Assembly: GCF_000208745.1 (NCBI RefSeq)
Contig: NC_030850.1
Span: 31,459,674-31,523,673, forward strand
Source of the DNA: Theobroma cacao
Lineage: Eukaryota; Streptophyta; Magnoliopsida; Malvales; Malvaceae
Direction of reading: 5' to 3'
Length of the DNA: 64,000 nucleotides
Part shown: positions 24,262 through 37,326 of the stretch, piece by piece
Layout: each line of letters opens with the position of its first letter
Position numbering within the stretch: the first letter of the stretch is position 1
Translations under genes and position numbers: made by a program
Notes under the pieces: generated by a model
What the model was told of the DNA's origin: nothing
Seen by the model: only the letters and a program-made list of their open reading frames with translations
Database searches by the model: none

Positions 24262-25793
24262 ATTAAAAAATGAATAAATATTTTATGTCGTGTCTTTTAT
24301 AATTTGAAAAAAAATATAAAATTGTTAAAAAAATTATCCAATATGTACAAAAATGAATAAATGGTTTACTAATAAACCAATTACAATTCAAGTTGAGACT
24401 TTGAATTGTCCTTTGCGGTGCTATGCTTTCAATTTCTCTTAAATTCCCTTCAAGGCTTCCTTACCTAATCAGTAAATGCTAAAGCTAGTACTTCCAAGCA
24501 ATTTCAGAAACCATTATTTTTTCATAGCAAACTTGATCATAAGTTCAGCCAATGCGAAAACCCTGAAAAGGAAAATAATCAAAGTTGAAATGAGAGACAT
24601 GCAAAACAAAGACTGAGAAAAAGTCTAGTCTATAACTCTAAGTCAGTCAATCAGGCAAGAATCAGCAATTTTCCATTTGCGTCTTAAACCAATGAAGGGA
24701 TTAACATTCAAGGCAGCGGGAAGACAGGTGTTGCTTCCAACTCTCCACTTTTAACGTGATTCTCGTGCAAACAAATTTTGATTTGTCAATCTGGTTGAAT
24801 CTCGCTGCGCCCCATATATATCTTCCGATCCAACTAATTGCTATAAATTACGTCTAAACCTGTTTTAATGCATAACACGAGTTTTTGAATTGATAAACCT
24901 GTTTTAATTATAAGAGTGTCCTTATAGGATATCCATGCCTCAACTGACTTTTTGACCAACAAACGATAACATAAAGTGTACTCTTAAAAATATTTATAAA
25001 TAAATTAAATAAGTTAATTGTTATTTTTAAAATTTAATGTCTTGAATAATGATATTTAAAAAAAAGAGTAAATTAAGATCCTTATCAATAGTTTGAAAAA
25101 ATCATTAAATATTGAATTTTGGCAATCATGTAATTGTAATTAGACCTTCCAAAGTGGTAAACACGAAAAAGAAAAAAAAAAGGAAAAGAGAGAAAATATT
25201 GCATAGAAAGGGCATTATCGTCAATCAAAATGCATAAAAACGTGGCTTTGCCAATATAAATTGTGTACGTGTCGGCTCCAGAATTTGATGGCGTAAAATT
25301 GCGATGTCATTTAACATATTCCCTTATAAAATTATTTAACTCACGAAAAATTCCACCTAGAAATTAGCAAGCCTAAATTAAAAGTTTCCGTCATTTATTC
25401 ACCTATAAATCAAACCAAATAAAAAAAATAAAAAAAATGAAAGATAGAAATATCTAAATGGAGGGGTATTTTTGTGTGGCTTCAATATCTCTCACATTTC
25501 TCTCTCCAGATTATCTCTTCACCTTCTTTGCTTCAAATCCATCATTTATTGGTCCAATTTCCAGCTCTCCACTGCACACAAACCAAAATTAAAAGAAAGC
25601 GAAAAAAGGGAAAAAAAAAAAGGCGTAACGCTTTCTCGAATTCGAAACTCGAAGCCGAATGAGACAATCCTCGAATTTCTTTTATCTCAGCTGTGTCCCG
25701 CAAAAGCTCTTTCTCTATCTCTGATGTGTTTGATGATTGAGTTGCTGTTTAATGCCTAGTTCGATTCAATGAGATTACTCTGCTGTTGTAAAT
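24262..25793. other. RSH1 upstream region
   Basis: There is no coding sequence. The last 300 bases (about 25480-25793) are CT-rich and then purine-rich, typical of a plant promoter-proximal region and 5' leader. Short frames at 25472-25759 have no family features. Confidence 0.45.
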
Positions 25794-28700
25794 ATGGCCT
25801 CTGCTCCTTCCTTATCCGGTGCGTTTCAGTTTTTATTTGGTTTTTTCTGTTCTCTCCGATTTAACTATGTTTCTTGTTTGGTTACTGATAACGAATGTTG
25901 GAAAAATGGCGGAATTTCAGTTCTCCAGTGCTTATTTCCTTAACAAATTTCGACTTAGTTTTAATTTTAACCAACCGAAAGAGTGAACAATTCATTCTAT
26001 GCTTTATTTATTTATTCACTTATGCTTCTGCCTTTGTTTGGTTTTTGTTTCATTTGATTGCAGTTTCTGTCCAATGCGTGAATATGTGTAAGTTAACGAA
26101 AGGGGAAGGAAGTGGAAGGTATGATTGTAGCGTGCTTTCGTGTGCTTGGAAAGCTCCAAGAGTCTTAACTGGATTCCTTGCCAGCACTGCCAATCCTTCT
26201 CATTCTTCTTCCTTTGCCTACACCCGCTATGGAAGTAGAAATCGGATCAAATCTGTGAGTTTATTTTTATTTTTCCCTCTTTGTTTATGTTAGATTCTTA
26301 GACTCTCAAAGCTTGATAAGATATATTTTGCATTGCAGATGATGTTAGATTGAATTTATTGCCTATAATGTTTTTTAGTTGATTTGACTTATAATTGATG
26401 TTGTGGTTTGAGAATAGGAATTATGATTCTTGTAATTTTCCTTCAAATCTGATCGGAAACTGGTATTTAGGAAGGGTTGTTAGGTTGACAAATATGAAAT
26501 GTTTTGTTGAGTTCGGATTGACTGTAAGTGGGTGTGTTTCTTTAGTGCTGGGAATCGTTCAAAAGTTCCTTGCTGGTGTATGAATTTAAAAATTGGAGTG
26601 TGTTGAATTCAGGGATAAAACATATAGAAAATATTGTTAGTATTAGGCCATTTAGGTGGAATATTCATCCTTTATTCAAATTATGTTGCTATATTTATGA
26701 CTTTTGTACAAATCGCATGCATAGGCGATAATGTTTGTGCTGGTTCATTCTTTTGTTTTCACCAGGCTCTTGATGGAGGAGGATGCTATTCAGCAGATAT
26801 TTCCGAGTTTGTACTGCTCAGAAAACTCTTCAAATCAAGCTTGCTTTATGTTGGTTGTAAAAGATGGCAGTTGCATTGTTCTTCATCTGTCTCTTCAGAG
26901 GGATCTGATGATGTTTCTCCTGAAAGGTTGTGGGAGGTACAATTGACTGTTTTTTAACCTAGTGTCTGTAACAATATTGATTATTCCGTAAGCAAGGCTG
27001 TTACTGTGATATATACAAACTTATACTGATTATTGCTATAATTGCATTAGGATCTGAAGCCTACTATATCATACCTTTCACCTAAAGAGTTGGAATTGGT
27101 TTACAACGCTCTCAGGGTAAGGCCTTTGATTTGCAAAAAATTGTTATCATGCACTTTTTGAAAAAATATCTCTTTGATATTGTGGTAATACCTAAAAGTT
27201 GTTTTTTATTTGGTACAGCTAGCTTTTGAGGCACATGATGGCCAAAAGAGACGGAGTGGAGAGCCTTTTATCATTCATCCAGTTGAAGTTGCACGCATTC
27301 TTGGAGAACTTGTGAGTTGTTAGAAGTATGCTCTCATTGGAAAATGTTTTCTGCAGTGTGATCTGAAGTCTAACTTGACTAAATTATTATTCTAGGAATT
27401 GGATTGGGAGTCTATTGCAGCTGGATTGCTACATGACACTGTGGAAGATACAAATGTTGTTACATTTGAAAGAATAGAGGAGGAGTTTGGTCCTACCGTG
27501 CGCCGCATTGTAGAAGGAGAGACTAAGGTTCTTTGTTTATACTTGAATAGATGTTATTACTGCATTTGTCTGTTCTAGCTCTAATGTCATGTCAGACAAA
27601 TCTCTCTAGTTTGTTTTGGCTTATTTTGGTTTCTTTTATCTTTTTTCCTGATCAGGTGTCCAAGTTGGGAAAATTGAAGTATAAGAATGAAAATGATTCA
27701 GTAAAAGATGTGAAAGCTGATGACCTACGGCAGATGTTTCTAGCCATGACAGAAGAGGTGATGATTCTATCTCTCTCTTAATGATGTTTTTATGGAAATT
27801 AATGTGTTAACCAAATGTTTCCTACTTAGGTTCGTGTCATCATTGTTAAATTAGCTGACAGATTGCATAATATGCGCACTCTTTCACACATGCCTCTGCA
27901 TAAACAGGTTGGTGGTATGAGTTGAACCTTACCTAGTAATAGACCATTGACTTATTCTTTTTAACAGTATTGTATCATTTCAGTCCAGCATTGCAATGGA
28001 GACATTGCAGGTCTTTGCTCCTCTAGCAAAGTTGTTGGGAATGTATCAAATCAAGGTACATCCTTATGCTTCTTTCGAAAATACAATTTCCATTTTATGT
28101 TCACGAATTCAACATAATTTTTGGTGTTTAAATGATGCTGAAAAATCCGGACACTGTAAGCACAAATTTTCCATTCTTTGCTTTTAAAATTTCTAAGTTT
28201 ATTGGTCTAAATTTGCTTCCCACTTTTAAACCTTCACGTTTAAACTCCTTAATTAACTTCTTATTTGAAATGGTTGATGTTAATTATTAAGTGAAATTTA
28301 TAATATTTTTATGTTTTGCTAAGATTTATATAGTAAAACACAATGGCATTGTATTAATAAAGATCAAACATTTAGTGCTTGTTTGGCTTGGTTTTTTTAC
28401 AGCTTATTTACCTCTTAAAAACAGAAGTCAGGCCAAATAGGATTGTTGAAAAACTCTTAAAAAAAAAATTGCTTTTTTTTTAAAGAACAAAATTAAAAAA
28501 AAAAGCTTAAAGAAAAGCTCTAAAGAGGAGCTTTCTTTTCTTTTTTTTTAAAAATACGCCAGCTTTTTAGTAAATACCCTCTCTCTCAATCAATCTCCCT
28601 CTCTTCTCCCCCCCTTTGCAAATCACTTTTCTTTAGTGCAAAATCGCGATTTTCTTTTCCTCTACCTCTCTCTACAAAGACTACTAAAAAAACAGAAGAC

Positions 28701-31700
28701 TTAGCAATAAAACAACAAAATTTAGGAAGTTTTTTGTTCTCACAAAAATTAAGAGAAAAGAAGACCTAAAATTCAAAGTTGTATTCAGGTACTATTTAAA
28801 GGTTTTCTCTTTTCTTCTCCAAAAAATCTAATATTATTAGAACTATACAAGTTTCAGAGTTGTTCTGTTTCTTTATGGATTTATTTGATTTTAATGTTTG
28901 AAATCATATATAAACTCGAAGCAGACTTGTTCTGCTTTGGTTTATTTGGTGATTGAAGATGGCATGAATACCCTTTATAATAATTTTAACCAAAATTAGA
29001 GCTTATATAATTTATTTTGCCAGACGGCTTTAGTTTAATTATAAGAGCTATTATTTTTCATAAGAGCTTCATAATAGCTTTTAAGCTAAAAAAAAGCTAG
29101 GCCAAACAGGCTCTTGATTATCTCATTTTATATAAATATACTATATAATTGTTTGCATTTAGGTTTCTTATTCTGTACTATTTAGTAAGATCTATGTATG
29201 CTGGTTATGTTGAACATGTATTATGGTGTGTCAAAGCACTGATATATGAAGAATTTGATTGCTCATTTGCATTTATTTTCCACAGTTCTATAAAGAGTGC
29301 TGACAATTTAGAATTCTTGTAGTTCTGTTGATGATAATATATTTGTCTTTATCTTTGCTGTATATCAGCTGCTGGTACATTACATCCTTTTGCTGGATAA
29401 TAATCATGTTAACAAATAATCTGATTACTTTTTGCAGTCTGAACTTGAAAATTTATCCTTCATGTACACAAATCCTGAAGATTATGCCAAAGTGAAGAGA
29501 AGAGTTGCAGACCTCTATAAAGAACATGAAAAAGAGCTCGTGGAGGTAAACATTATCCTATTTTACTCAACTGTAATTTAAGTAGAGCTATGCAAATATT
29601 GTCTATGTGATAATTGACATAGTAGTTCAATGTTGATAATCTACTTTATGAAAGTGTGAAGTTTTGAAGTTCTTGATCTGATATATATCTGATTAGTTGT
29701 GATTTTTTTTTTTGGGTACTAGGCAGATAAAATTTTGATGAAAAAGATTGAGAATGATCAATTCCTGGACCTTATGACTCTTAAAACTGAAATTCGTGCC
29801 GTGTGCAAGGAACCATACAGGTGAAGCCTTGAGTCATTTTTCTGCCCCTTTGTTCATTTCGATTCAGTTCTCTTCCTCATGATACTCATGTCTAGAAGTT
29901 TTGAGGATAATTTCAAGCTGCATTTTTTGTCTACCATCTATGACTGCATAGGTTTATTAGAAGCAGAGAAGAAAAGATGCAAAATTTCATGCTGTACCTT
30001 CATATATATATATATATATTTTATATGCCTTCCCTGGTTAAGTGGGGATTACATATGAGTAATTGGGTGTGTCGTAGAAATAACCTACCAATGGGTTTTA
30101 AGTTTTGTGGGGTGACTCAAAGGGGGGAGGAGATACCATTTGATCCAAAGACAGTTAGATTTAGCAAGACGTAAGATATTATTTGAATATCTATATTGAA
30201 AATGGTGTTTGAATTCCTGTGGCCTGCTTTACCACTTTATGATGCCTTTTGAAGGCTTGTTTGGTAGGCTTTTGAGTGATAAATTTCCTTACATGTAATT
30301 TTTGTTTTGGATCACAGTATTTATAAATCTGTGCTCAAATCTAAGGGTTCAATCAGTGAGGTTAACCAAATTGCCCAGGTCTGTTCTGATGTTTCCTTGA
30401 ACCCTCTTGACATCTAAAATGATGCTTTTTTCATGGTTTAGTTTGGCTTATTGACACATTGATTCCTGTTGGTTATAACCAGCTTCGTATAATCATAAAA
30501 CCAAAGCCATCAGTTGGAGTTGGGCCTTTGTGTAGTCCACAGCAGGTAAATTTTTGTGCCAATGCAAAACTACTTAGTTGTCTTAGAATGCATCTGTACT
30601 TATGTAAAAATTGTGTTTGCTTTGTGCAGATTTGCTACCATGTTCTTGGGTTGGTCCACGGTATCTGGACTCCTGTTCCTAGAGCTGTATGTATCCTTCT
30701 CTCTCCTCTTTTGGTTTGTCTTTTCAATATTAGATTATTGATATTTTTTTATAAATATTGGTGTACTTTTGAACAGATGAAGGACTACATAGCAACACCA
30801 AAGCCTAATGGCTATCAAAGTCTTAATACAACTGTAATTCCATTTTTGTATGAAAGCATGTTTCGCCTGGAAGTTCAGGTTCTTAAATTCTCAACGTTCC
30901 TTTCAGCTATTTCAGAAACAACATTTTGCTGAGTTAAATTATTTGAATTGAAATTTTTAATGCCAGAATATCCTTAAGCTCTTTCCAAACAATTTTGAAT
31001 CTTTTGATGAATATTCAAGTAATAAATTACGGACTCATATATGTTGATAATGTATTAAAACATGAATGTGCATGTGATGCTCATTGGAATTTAGTCTTAT
31101 TTTTTATTAATTTTTCAACATATTTGATTAAATATTTTCGTCGATTTCTTGCAGATTAGAACTGAAGAGATGGATTTGATAGCTGAGAGGGGCATTGCTG
31201 CTCATTATAGTGGTAGAGTCTTTGTTACTGGCCTAGTTGGGCATGCGGTGCCAAATGGTAGAAGTTCAAGAGGGAAGACAGTTTGTCTTAACAATGCAAA
31301 CATAGCACTCAGGGTATACATAGATTCCTTGATAAATTGTGATGAATCATCCTTGAAGGGATTCCTTGACACCTTTTAAATTCCCCTGACAAGATGGATA
31401 AAGCCTTTTCTTTTCTCCAGGTTGGTTGGCTCAATGCTATTAGAGAATGGCAAGAGGAGTTTGTTGGCAACATGAGTTCTAGAGAATTTGTTGATACCAT
31501 AACCAGGGATCTCTTAGGTAGCCGTATCTTTGTCTTTACCCCAAGGGGAGAGGTATTATAATTCACATACCAAAACTTCTGCTTTATTTGTGGTACAAAA
31601 TTTTAAGAATCTGTGAGTGCTAGTGTTTTGATAAATTCTTTATGTGATGGACAGATTAAAAATTTGCCTAGAGGGGCCACTGTCATTGACTATGCCTACA

Positions 31701-33870
31701 TGATACACACCGACATTGGAAACAAAATGGTGGCCGCGAAGGTATTTTGTATTTTAATGGCATTATTTTCTGATTACGTGTCAGCCTATAACAAAAGGCA
31801 CAAGTTTAATGCTTGATCTTCTCATTGCAGGTCAATGGAAATCTTGTTTCTCCTATGCATGTACTTGCCAATGCAGAAGTTGTGGAGATTATCACCTATA
31901 ATGTCAGTATATATTGGCTATTGCCCAATACCTTTCCATTTTGCTGAACTTATAATCATACATGTTTCCTTCATCATATTTAAATCGTGGGATAACCTGT
32001 ATCTCCTATGCATGAAAAAAATATATGTAATATTTGCATTTCTTTTTCTTTGAAAAATTTGAAACTAGCAGTTAGGGCCACCAAATCCAGAGTATTGTTA
32101 CATGATTTTGGTCATTGGACCTATTATTGAAGAGATGTGTGTTTTCTATTTTGTCAGTTGTGACAGAATAGAAGAGACATAGTTTAATGGTTGAAATACT
32201 TACAAAAATCTAGTTATTGCTGTTGGCTAATCTTATCCGTGTTCTCATTTTCTGTCTATTCTAAATTCACCAGGTTGCAGTATTGATTTATAGGTTATTT
32301 TTGCACAAGCAATAACCCTGTTCTTTTCATAGTTTACAACTTTGCCTCTTGTCCAGGCTCTCTCAAGCAAATCAGCTTTTCAAAGGCATAAACAGTGGTT
32401 GCAACATGCTAAAACACATAGTGCCAGGCACAAAATTATGAAAGTAGGTTGAATTGCATGCAGTATGAATTATCTATATATTTCTCTCTTAATTGTCGAT
32501 TCGCTGATTGTCTAAATAACTACTTATAATTAGTTCTTGAGGGAGCAAGCTGCCCTATCTGCTGCTGAAATAACAACAGATAGGGTAAATGACTTCATTG
32601 CTGATTCTGAAGAGGAGAGTGAATTGGAAGAGCCCTCACATATTTCCCGATGGAGTAAACCTCTATGGGAGAAGATCCTAAGGAACGTTGTGGACTTTTC
32701 ATCCCCAGGGAGAAGTTGTGAAGATGCCTTGATGGCAAAAAATGGAAGTATTTGGGTCCCTAAGGTCAATGGTAAGCATAACAAACATATGCAGCAGGTG
32801 AGTTTGAAGGCCAATGGGGACTTGTTATCACTGGGCAATGGTGCTGCAAATATGATACCTGCAAACATTCCACCACACAAGGAGGTCTTGCCTGGTTTGG
32901 AAAGTTGGCAAGCCAGTAAAATTGCCTCATGGCACAATCTTGAAGGACATTCTATCCAGTGGTTTTCTGTTGTCTGCATAGACCGAAGAGGTAAATCTTT
33001 TGGTAATTCTGATGATGATTATTTTAAACTTGCTTTTCATAGGAGGTTTTCCATTATAAGTGGCGTGTTGATGCTAGTGGCATACAAATACAAACAATTG
33101 GAGGAAGTAGGCTCTGATAGGATTGGTGGGAACTGGGAAGATTAGGTAGGGATCCAAGCAGACTACTCAATAACTGTCCTCTAATGCCAGAGGAAATGTG
33201 GATCAGCCCACCAAGCTATTTCTATAAACATTAGTCTTATAGCCGCCTTGTGGATATTCTAACCAGAGCATTTAGATCTAGTATGCCATCATTGAGCAGA
33301 CTATTAGCTTAAATCAAACTGTTCTTATTTTTTTTCTGGCTAAATGGTTTAATTTGCAAATATGATTTTAGGAATAATGGCTGATGTCACAACAGCATTG
33401 GCAGCGGTAGGCATTACCATATGCTCCTGTGTGGTGAGTGATTTAAATTCATCTATAATGTAGTTTACATCTGATTGTTAAGTCTTTGCTAGTTCCGTAA
33501 CATCTTTACTTGCTATTTTCAGGCTGAGATTGATAGAGGAAGGGGGATGGCTGTAATGTTGTTTCATGTTGAAGCCGACCTTGAAATTTTGGTACTGTCA
33601 GATCTACTTTTAATTCAATTTTGTTTCTTCTCTTCCTTTTTTACATTTTTTTCTATTGCACCTTGTGTCTGTACGTGCACATGTATGAGAGAGAGAGTTT
33701 ATGCTTTTTAAATGTCATGAGATGAATTCTATACTGATACAAGGAACTGCTCGGTTCTTTCTCAGGTTAATGCTTGTTCAAGGGTGGATCTAATCCTGGG
33801 TGTTCTGGGATGGTCTATTGGTTGCAGCTGGCCAAGCTCAATACAAAATGACCAACTTCGTGAGTGCTAA
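25794..33870 (+). CDS. RSH1: RelA/SpoT homolog 1, plastid (p)ppGpp hydrolase (882 aa)
   Basis: Twenty-four GT-AG exons (first 25794-25818, second 26064-26254, third 26766-26936, last 33766-33870; largest 32534-32990) give an uninterrupted 882-codon frame, the length of plant RSH1. Domains: plastid transit peptide (about 1-70, Ser/Arg-rich); HD hydrolase with [15 protein letters not shown] and LLHDTVEDT, so the HD metal-site residues are kept; RelA/SpoT synthetase-like domain (about 360-500) ending [15 protein letters not shown] domain with [18 protein letters not shown]-terminal ACT domain with [17 protein letters not shown]. The synthetase glycine before the KxxYSIY block is Ala here ([12 protein letters not shown]) and the conserved YQSxHT His is Asn, so it should degrade rather than make ppGpp. 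It lowers plastid ppGpp and thereby supports chloroplast transcription and translation. Confidence 0.96.
28374..29113. mobile_element. MITE-like inverted-repeat insertion in RSH1 intron 9
   Basis: The left end AGTGCTTGTTTGGCTTGG and the reverse complement of the right end AGAGCCTGTTTGGCCTAG form terminal inverted repeats of the GCNTGTTTGGC type common in plant MITEs. Subterminal AAGCTCTTA and AGCTTTT-type motifs recur in inverted orientation. The middle (about 28570-28980) is CT-rich then AT-rich and looks like a gene leader. I could not settle a target-site duplication. Lying in a 1.38-kb intron, it should be removed by splicing. Confidence 0.6.
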
Positions 33871-34694
33871 TTCAAAAATGAATCCAATAAATCCAACTAG
33901 TTGACCCAGCGGTTGCAAGCTTGGGTATGAAGTTTTGTCCCCCATAGAGCTTAAGACCTACTGTTCTATAGTAAATGTTGCTTTTTTAGTCCATAGTCCT
34001 CATCTATTTGTTAGACGATCATAACCAAATGAACCAGGAGCCAAGTAAGCTGACTCTGGATCGGGGCACTGTATATAGAAGAAAAGAGATGGTTAGAGTT
34101 GAGTATACCTTTGTAAAGATACTTGTACTAAAGGATGAGTATACACTGGAAAACACTTATACAAGTTTGTAACTATTTCATATGAATAAACTATTCTCCC
34201 TCATCATTTTCATATCTTAGATTTTTGTTTTGCTTCTTGACATCAGCTGATATTACAGCCCCTGGATAATGAATTAGCTCGGTCTGTAATTTGGGTGGAC
34301 CAGCTGCATTGTAAATTACTGATCAATGCCGAAGCAGGTGAGATTGGCAGTAGGGGCAAGCAGACGGGATGGGATCTACTTTATATATGGTGGGGTAATG
34401 GTAGTCGACGATGATTAATGAACCCGCACTTTCGTCAATGCCGCTATTTCCTTCCCAGTCGTCACCTTTTTTATTCTTTTTGACCTTTCTGTTTAACTGT
34501 CACGTAACCCGGAGTGTAGTATATGTTACAATTTATGGGAATAAGTCTTGTAATCTCATTAGTATGTTTGTAGCATGTTTATAAACTTTAACTTCGTGAA
34601 GGGCATATCGAATTTATTAAAATTCACAAATAATTCAGTTGAATGAAATGTACAGACTTCCGTTTACGTTTTCTGCACTTGTTAGTGCTGATTC
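33871..34694 (+). other. RSH1 3' flank and intergenic gap
   Basis: The 3' untranslated region probably extends to one of the AATAAA-like sites near 34180-34190 (ATGAATAAACTATT). No other gene is visible before the convergent stop at 34695 of the minus-strand gene. Confidence 0.45.
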
Positions 34695-36777
34695 TTATTT
34701 CATGGGAAAAACAAAAGAAACATCGTTAAAGAGGTAATTAGGTTGCAGTAAGCAATTGGCAAGCAGAAGTAGCAGCAGTAGAAGCAAACCTAACCGAACC
34801 CAAATCTGCCGCTTTGCTGCTGAATGTTCTTTTTGATCATTCTTCTCCACATGCTCCTGAGTTTCTTCCTTCTTCTTACCGTTATTGCTGCCACTTTCGT
34901 CCAACATGTTAGCCGAGTAATGACACGCTTCTATCTTGGCTGTCGTGTCTGTCTCCTCGAATTTCTTTACAGATATTAGATGGCTAATGGTCATCTCCTT
35001 GGATTCGGGTGATAGTACCCCCATCATCTCTGCAGGCCAAATTGCCTCCATATTAGATTCTGAGGAAGAGCTTCCTGTTCCTTCTGTTGAAAATGATGAT
35101 TGCAACGGTGAGTCTTCTTCTTCTTCTGTTGAAAATGATGATTCCGTTGGTGAATATCCTTCTTCTTCTTCTTCTTCTTCTGTTGAAAATGACGATCGCA
35201 TTGGTGAATATTCTTCTTCATCTTCATCTTCTGTTGAAAATGATGATTGCATGAGTGAACATTCTTCATCTTCTTCCTCCTCCTCCGTTGAAAATGATGA
35301 TTGCATGAGTGAACATTCTTCTGATGATTCCATGAGTGAACATTCTTCTTCTTCTTCTTCCTCCTCTGCTGAAAATGATGATTGCATGAGTGAATATTCT
35401 TCTTCTTCTTCTTCTTCTTCCTCTTCCTCCGCTGAAAATGATGAGTGCATAACAGAATATTCTTCTTCTTCTTGTTCTTCCTCCGCTGAAAATGATGATT
35501 GCATGATTGAATATTCTTCTTCTTCTTCTTCCTCTTCCTCCGCTGAAAATGATGATTGCCTGAGTGAATATTCTTCTTCTTCTTCTTCTTCCTCCTCCGC
35601 TGAAGATGATGATTGCATGAGTGAATATCCTTCTTTTTCTTCTTCCTCTTTCTCCTCCGCTGTAAATAATGATTGCTTTGGTGAACATTTCTCTTCTTCT
35701 GTTGATGGCACTGATGACAACGATGATTGCATTGTTGACTTTTCTTCAGCCGTCGGCTTTGCACCTACATCGACCGCTTCACCTTCTATCTCTATTTCAA
35801 TGGTTTCCATCACTGAAGAGTCGTTGGTGTCATTCTTGACCACGTTCTTTGGTTTATGCAAGGAGTGGTCAATCACTGGACGTGAAAGCTCTTCAATATC
35901 ACCATAATCATCAGTCATTGCAATGCTTTCTTGCTCTGTATCAGAGATGAGAATCTCTTGGTGACCATTTATAGAATGAGAATCCTTTTGCTGGCAATGC
36001 ATCGTATTCTCTTCCTGAATAAAACACGTATAGATATGAAGAACGTAACAAGTTACAATATCTCAAATTTGTTAGCTTTGAGTCAGATTAAATGGGCTTA
36101 GGAACCGAAAAAAGAAAAAAACCACAACTTTTGATATAGAAAAAGAGTTCCAAATGCAGCAAAAAAGCATGGGGTTTTTTACCGTGGTCAAATTTTGGGT
36201 CGAGACCAATTCGCAAGTTTCAATTTGGGTGATACCAATCGTTGATGTTCCATGGTTTGTGCAACTGCAAATAAATGATCCTCCAAATTAAACTATTTAC
36301 TGAAAAGAAACAGGCAAACAGCAGTCTAATGATATCCCACATACAACTGTTTACTTCATCATAGACTCAAAAGTTTTCAAAGTAAGAACTTGGTAGAACC
36401 ATAGATCTCGGGCTCTAATTTTCCAAGAACGTATCTTTAATTCCAGCCTATTCCAATACTAAAGGTCGAATTCTATGACATAAAAATACTAACCATGAAT
36501 TTTGATGTAGAGTTGAATTGGAATCCTGAAGGATAAAACGTAGCCCTTGGCTTCCATCTTCTTCTTCCCTGCCACAGTCTGTAACTGCCAAATTCGTTGT
36601 GTCCTTGTTGCTATCTTTCCTACCTTTCTTGATCATAAAGGAAGCTACCAGGCTTGCAATAGCCAAGGCTCCACTCAAGAAAACCACCCCTTCTATACCG
36701 CTACCACCGGCAGCATTACTCACGCTTAGTTGAAATTTCCTTCTCCCCTGTCCACAGCTCCTCTTTTGCTTCTCCAT
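34695..36777 (-). CDS. Glu/Ser-repeat protein with a hydrophobic segment near each end (535 aa)
   Basis: Two exons on the minus strand: 36777-36490 and 36014-34695. Phase is kept only if the first exon ends just before GTATTT (NSWL joined to EENTM), rather than at the stronger-looking GTTAGT four bases upstream. An N-terminal basic stretch is followed by a membrane-like segment (about 31-49, VVFLSGALAIASLVASFMI) and then KKGRK. A long middle holds about 13 imperfect copies of a 16-23-residue unit, roughly SSFSAEEEEEEEEEYSLMQ. A second hydrophobic segment (GLLLLLLLLLANCLL) lies near the C-terminus. I do not recognise the family. Topology suggests a membrane-anchored acidic protein. The repeats are encoded by TTC/TCT-rich minisatellite DNA (35090-35720), so length probably varies between alleles. 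Confidence 0.7.
35090..35720. repeat. Coding minisatellite (GAA/TTC-rich, units about 48-69 bp)
   Basis: The plus strand shows repeated units made of a TTCTTC run, CCTCCGCTGAAAATGATGA and TTGCATGAGTGAATA. Units differ in the number of TTC triplets and by point changes. Unit lengths stay multiples of three, which keeps the minus-strand reading frame of the Glu/Ser protein. Long frames on the other strand and in the alternative minus frame are by-products of the triplet repeats. Confidence 0.85.
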
Positions 36778-37326
36778 ATGTTTTTCTTGACGAGTTTACT
36801 CGAAAATTTCTTGTGTTGCTTTCTTTTCTGTCAGATTGGCTTTAATCAATGAAGGCAAAGGGATTCGATTCTTGAAGAGAGGAAGAAAGAGAGGAAGAAA
36901 GGAAGGTTGATGGTATTGACCTTGGAAGGAGTGAAGTATCAAAATCGGAGCTTGAAGCGGACATTTCTTTGGGTAGATTTATGACTTGGCAATTCAGCAT
37001 CTTAATTTGCTTCACACCCGTTCCCCTCTACGGATTCCGTTACTTTTTCCACCTCCCAAATGACGCAAATCTAGTCATTATCTAAAAAAAAGAAAGCCAT
37101 TGGTACATTAATGCTAGAGGTTAATTTTTCTCAAGTGACACCTAATCCTAATCCTAGTTTTGGGGGAAATGGGTTACTTTGTACTTTATTAAAAAGCTCC
37201 ATTGTATACTAGCAATAAACTGGTATAAGATAAGTACTGTCCTTTCTATAATATATTTTAATTTACGAAACTATAAGTAAAAAATATTAATTATAATCAA
37301 ATAATTTTCATATATATCACATATTA
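36778..37326. other. Promoter side of the Glu/Ser-repeat gene and gap to the HD2 retrocopy
   Basis: There are purine-rich stretches (AGAGGAAGAAAG at about 36880-36905) and AT-rich DNA, with no coding frame. Confidence 0.4.

Noticed and set aside
35024..35764. 246-codon minus frame rich in Lys/Arg/His
   Set aside because: It is an alternative frame of the same triplet repeat and an expected by-product of period-3 sequence.
34936..35907. 323-codon plus-strand frame rich in Ser
   Set aside because: It is the complement of the GAA/TTC minisatellite that encodes the minus-strand Glu/Ser protein. It has no splice context, start context or unique ends.
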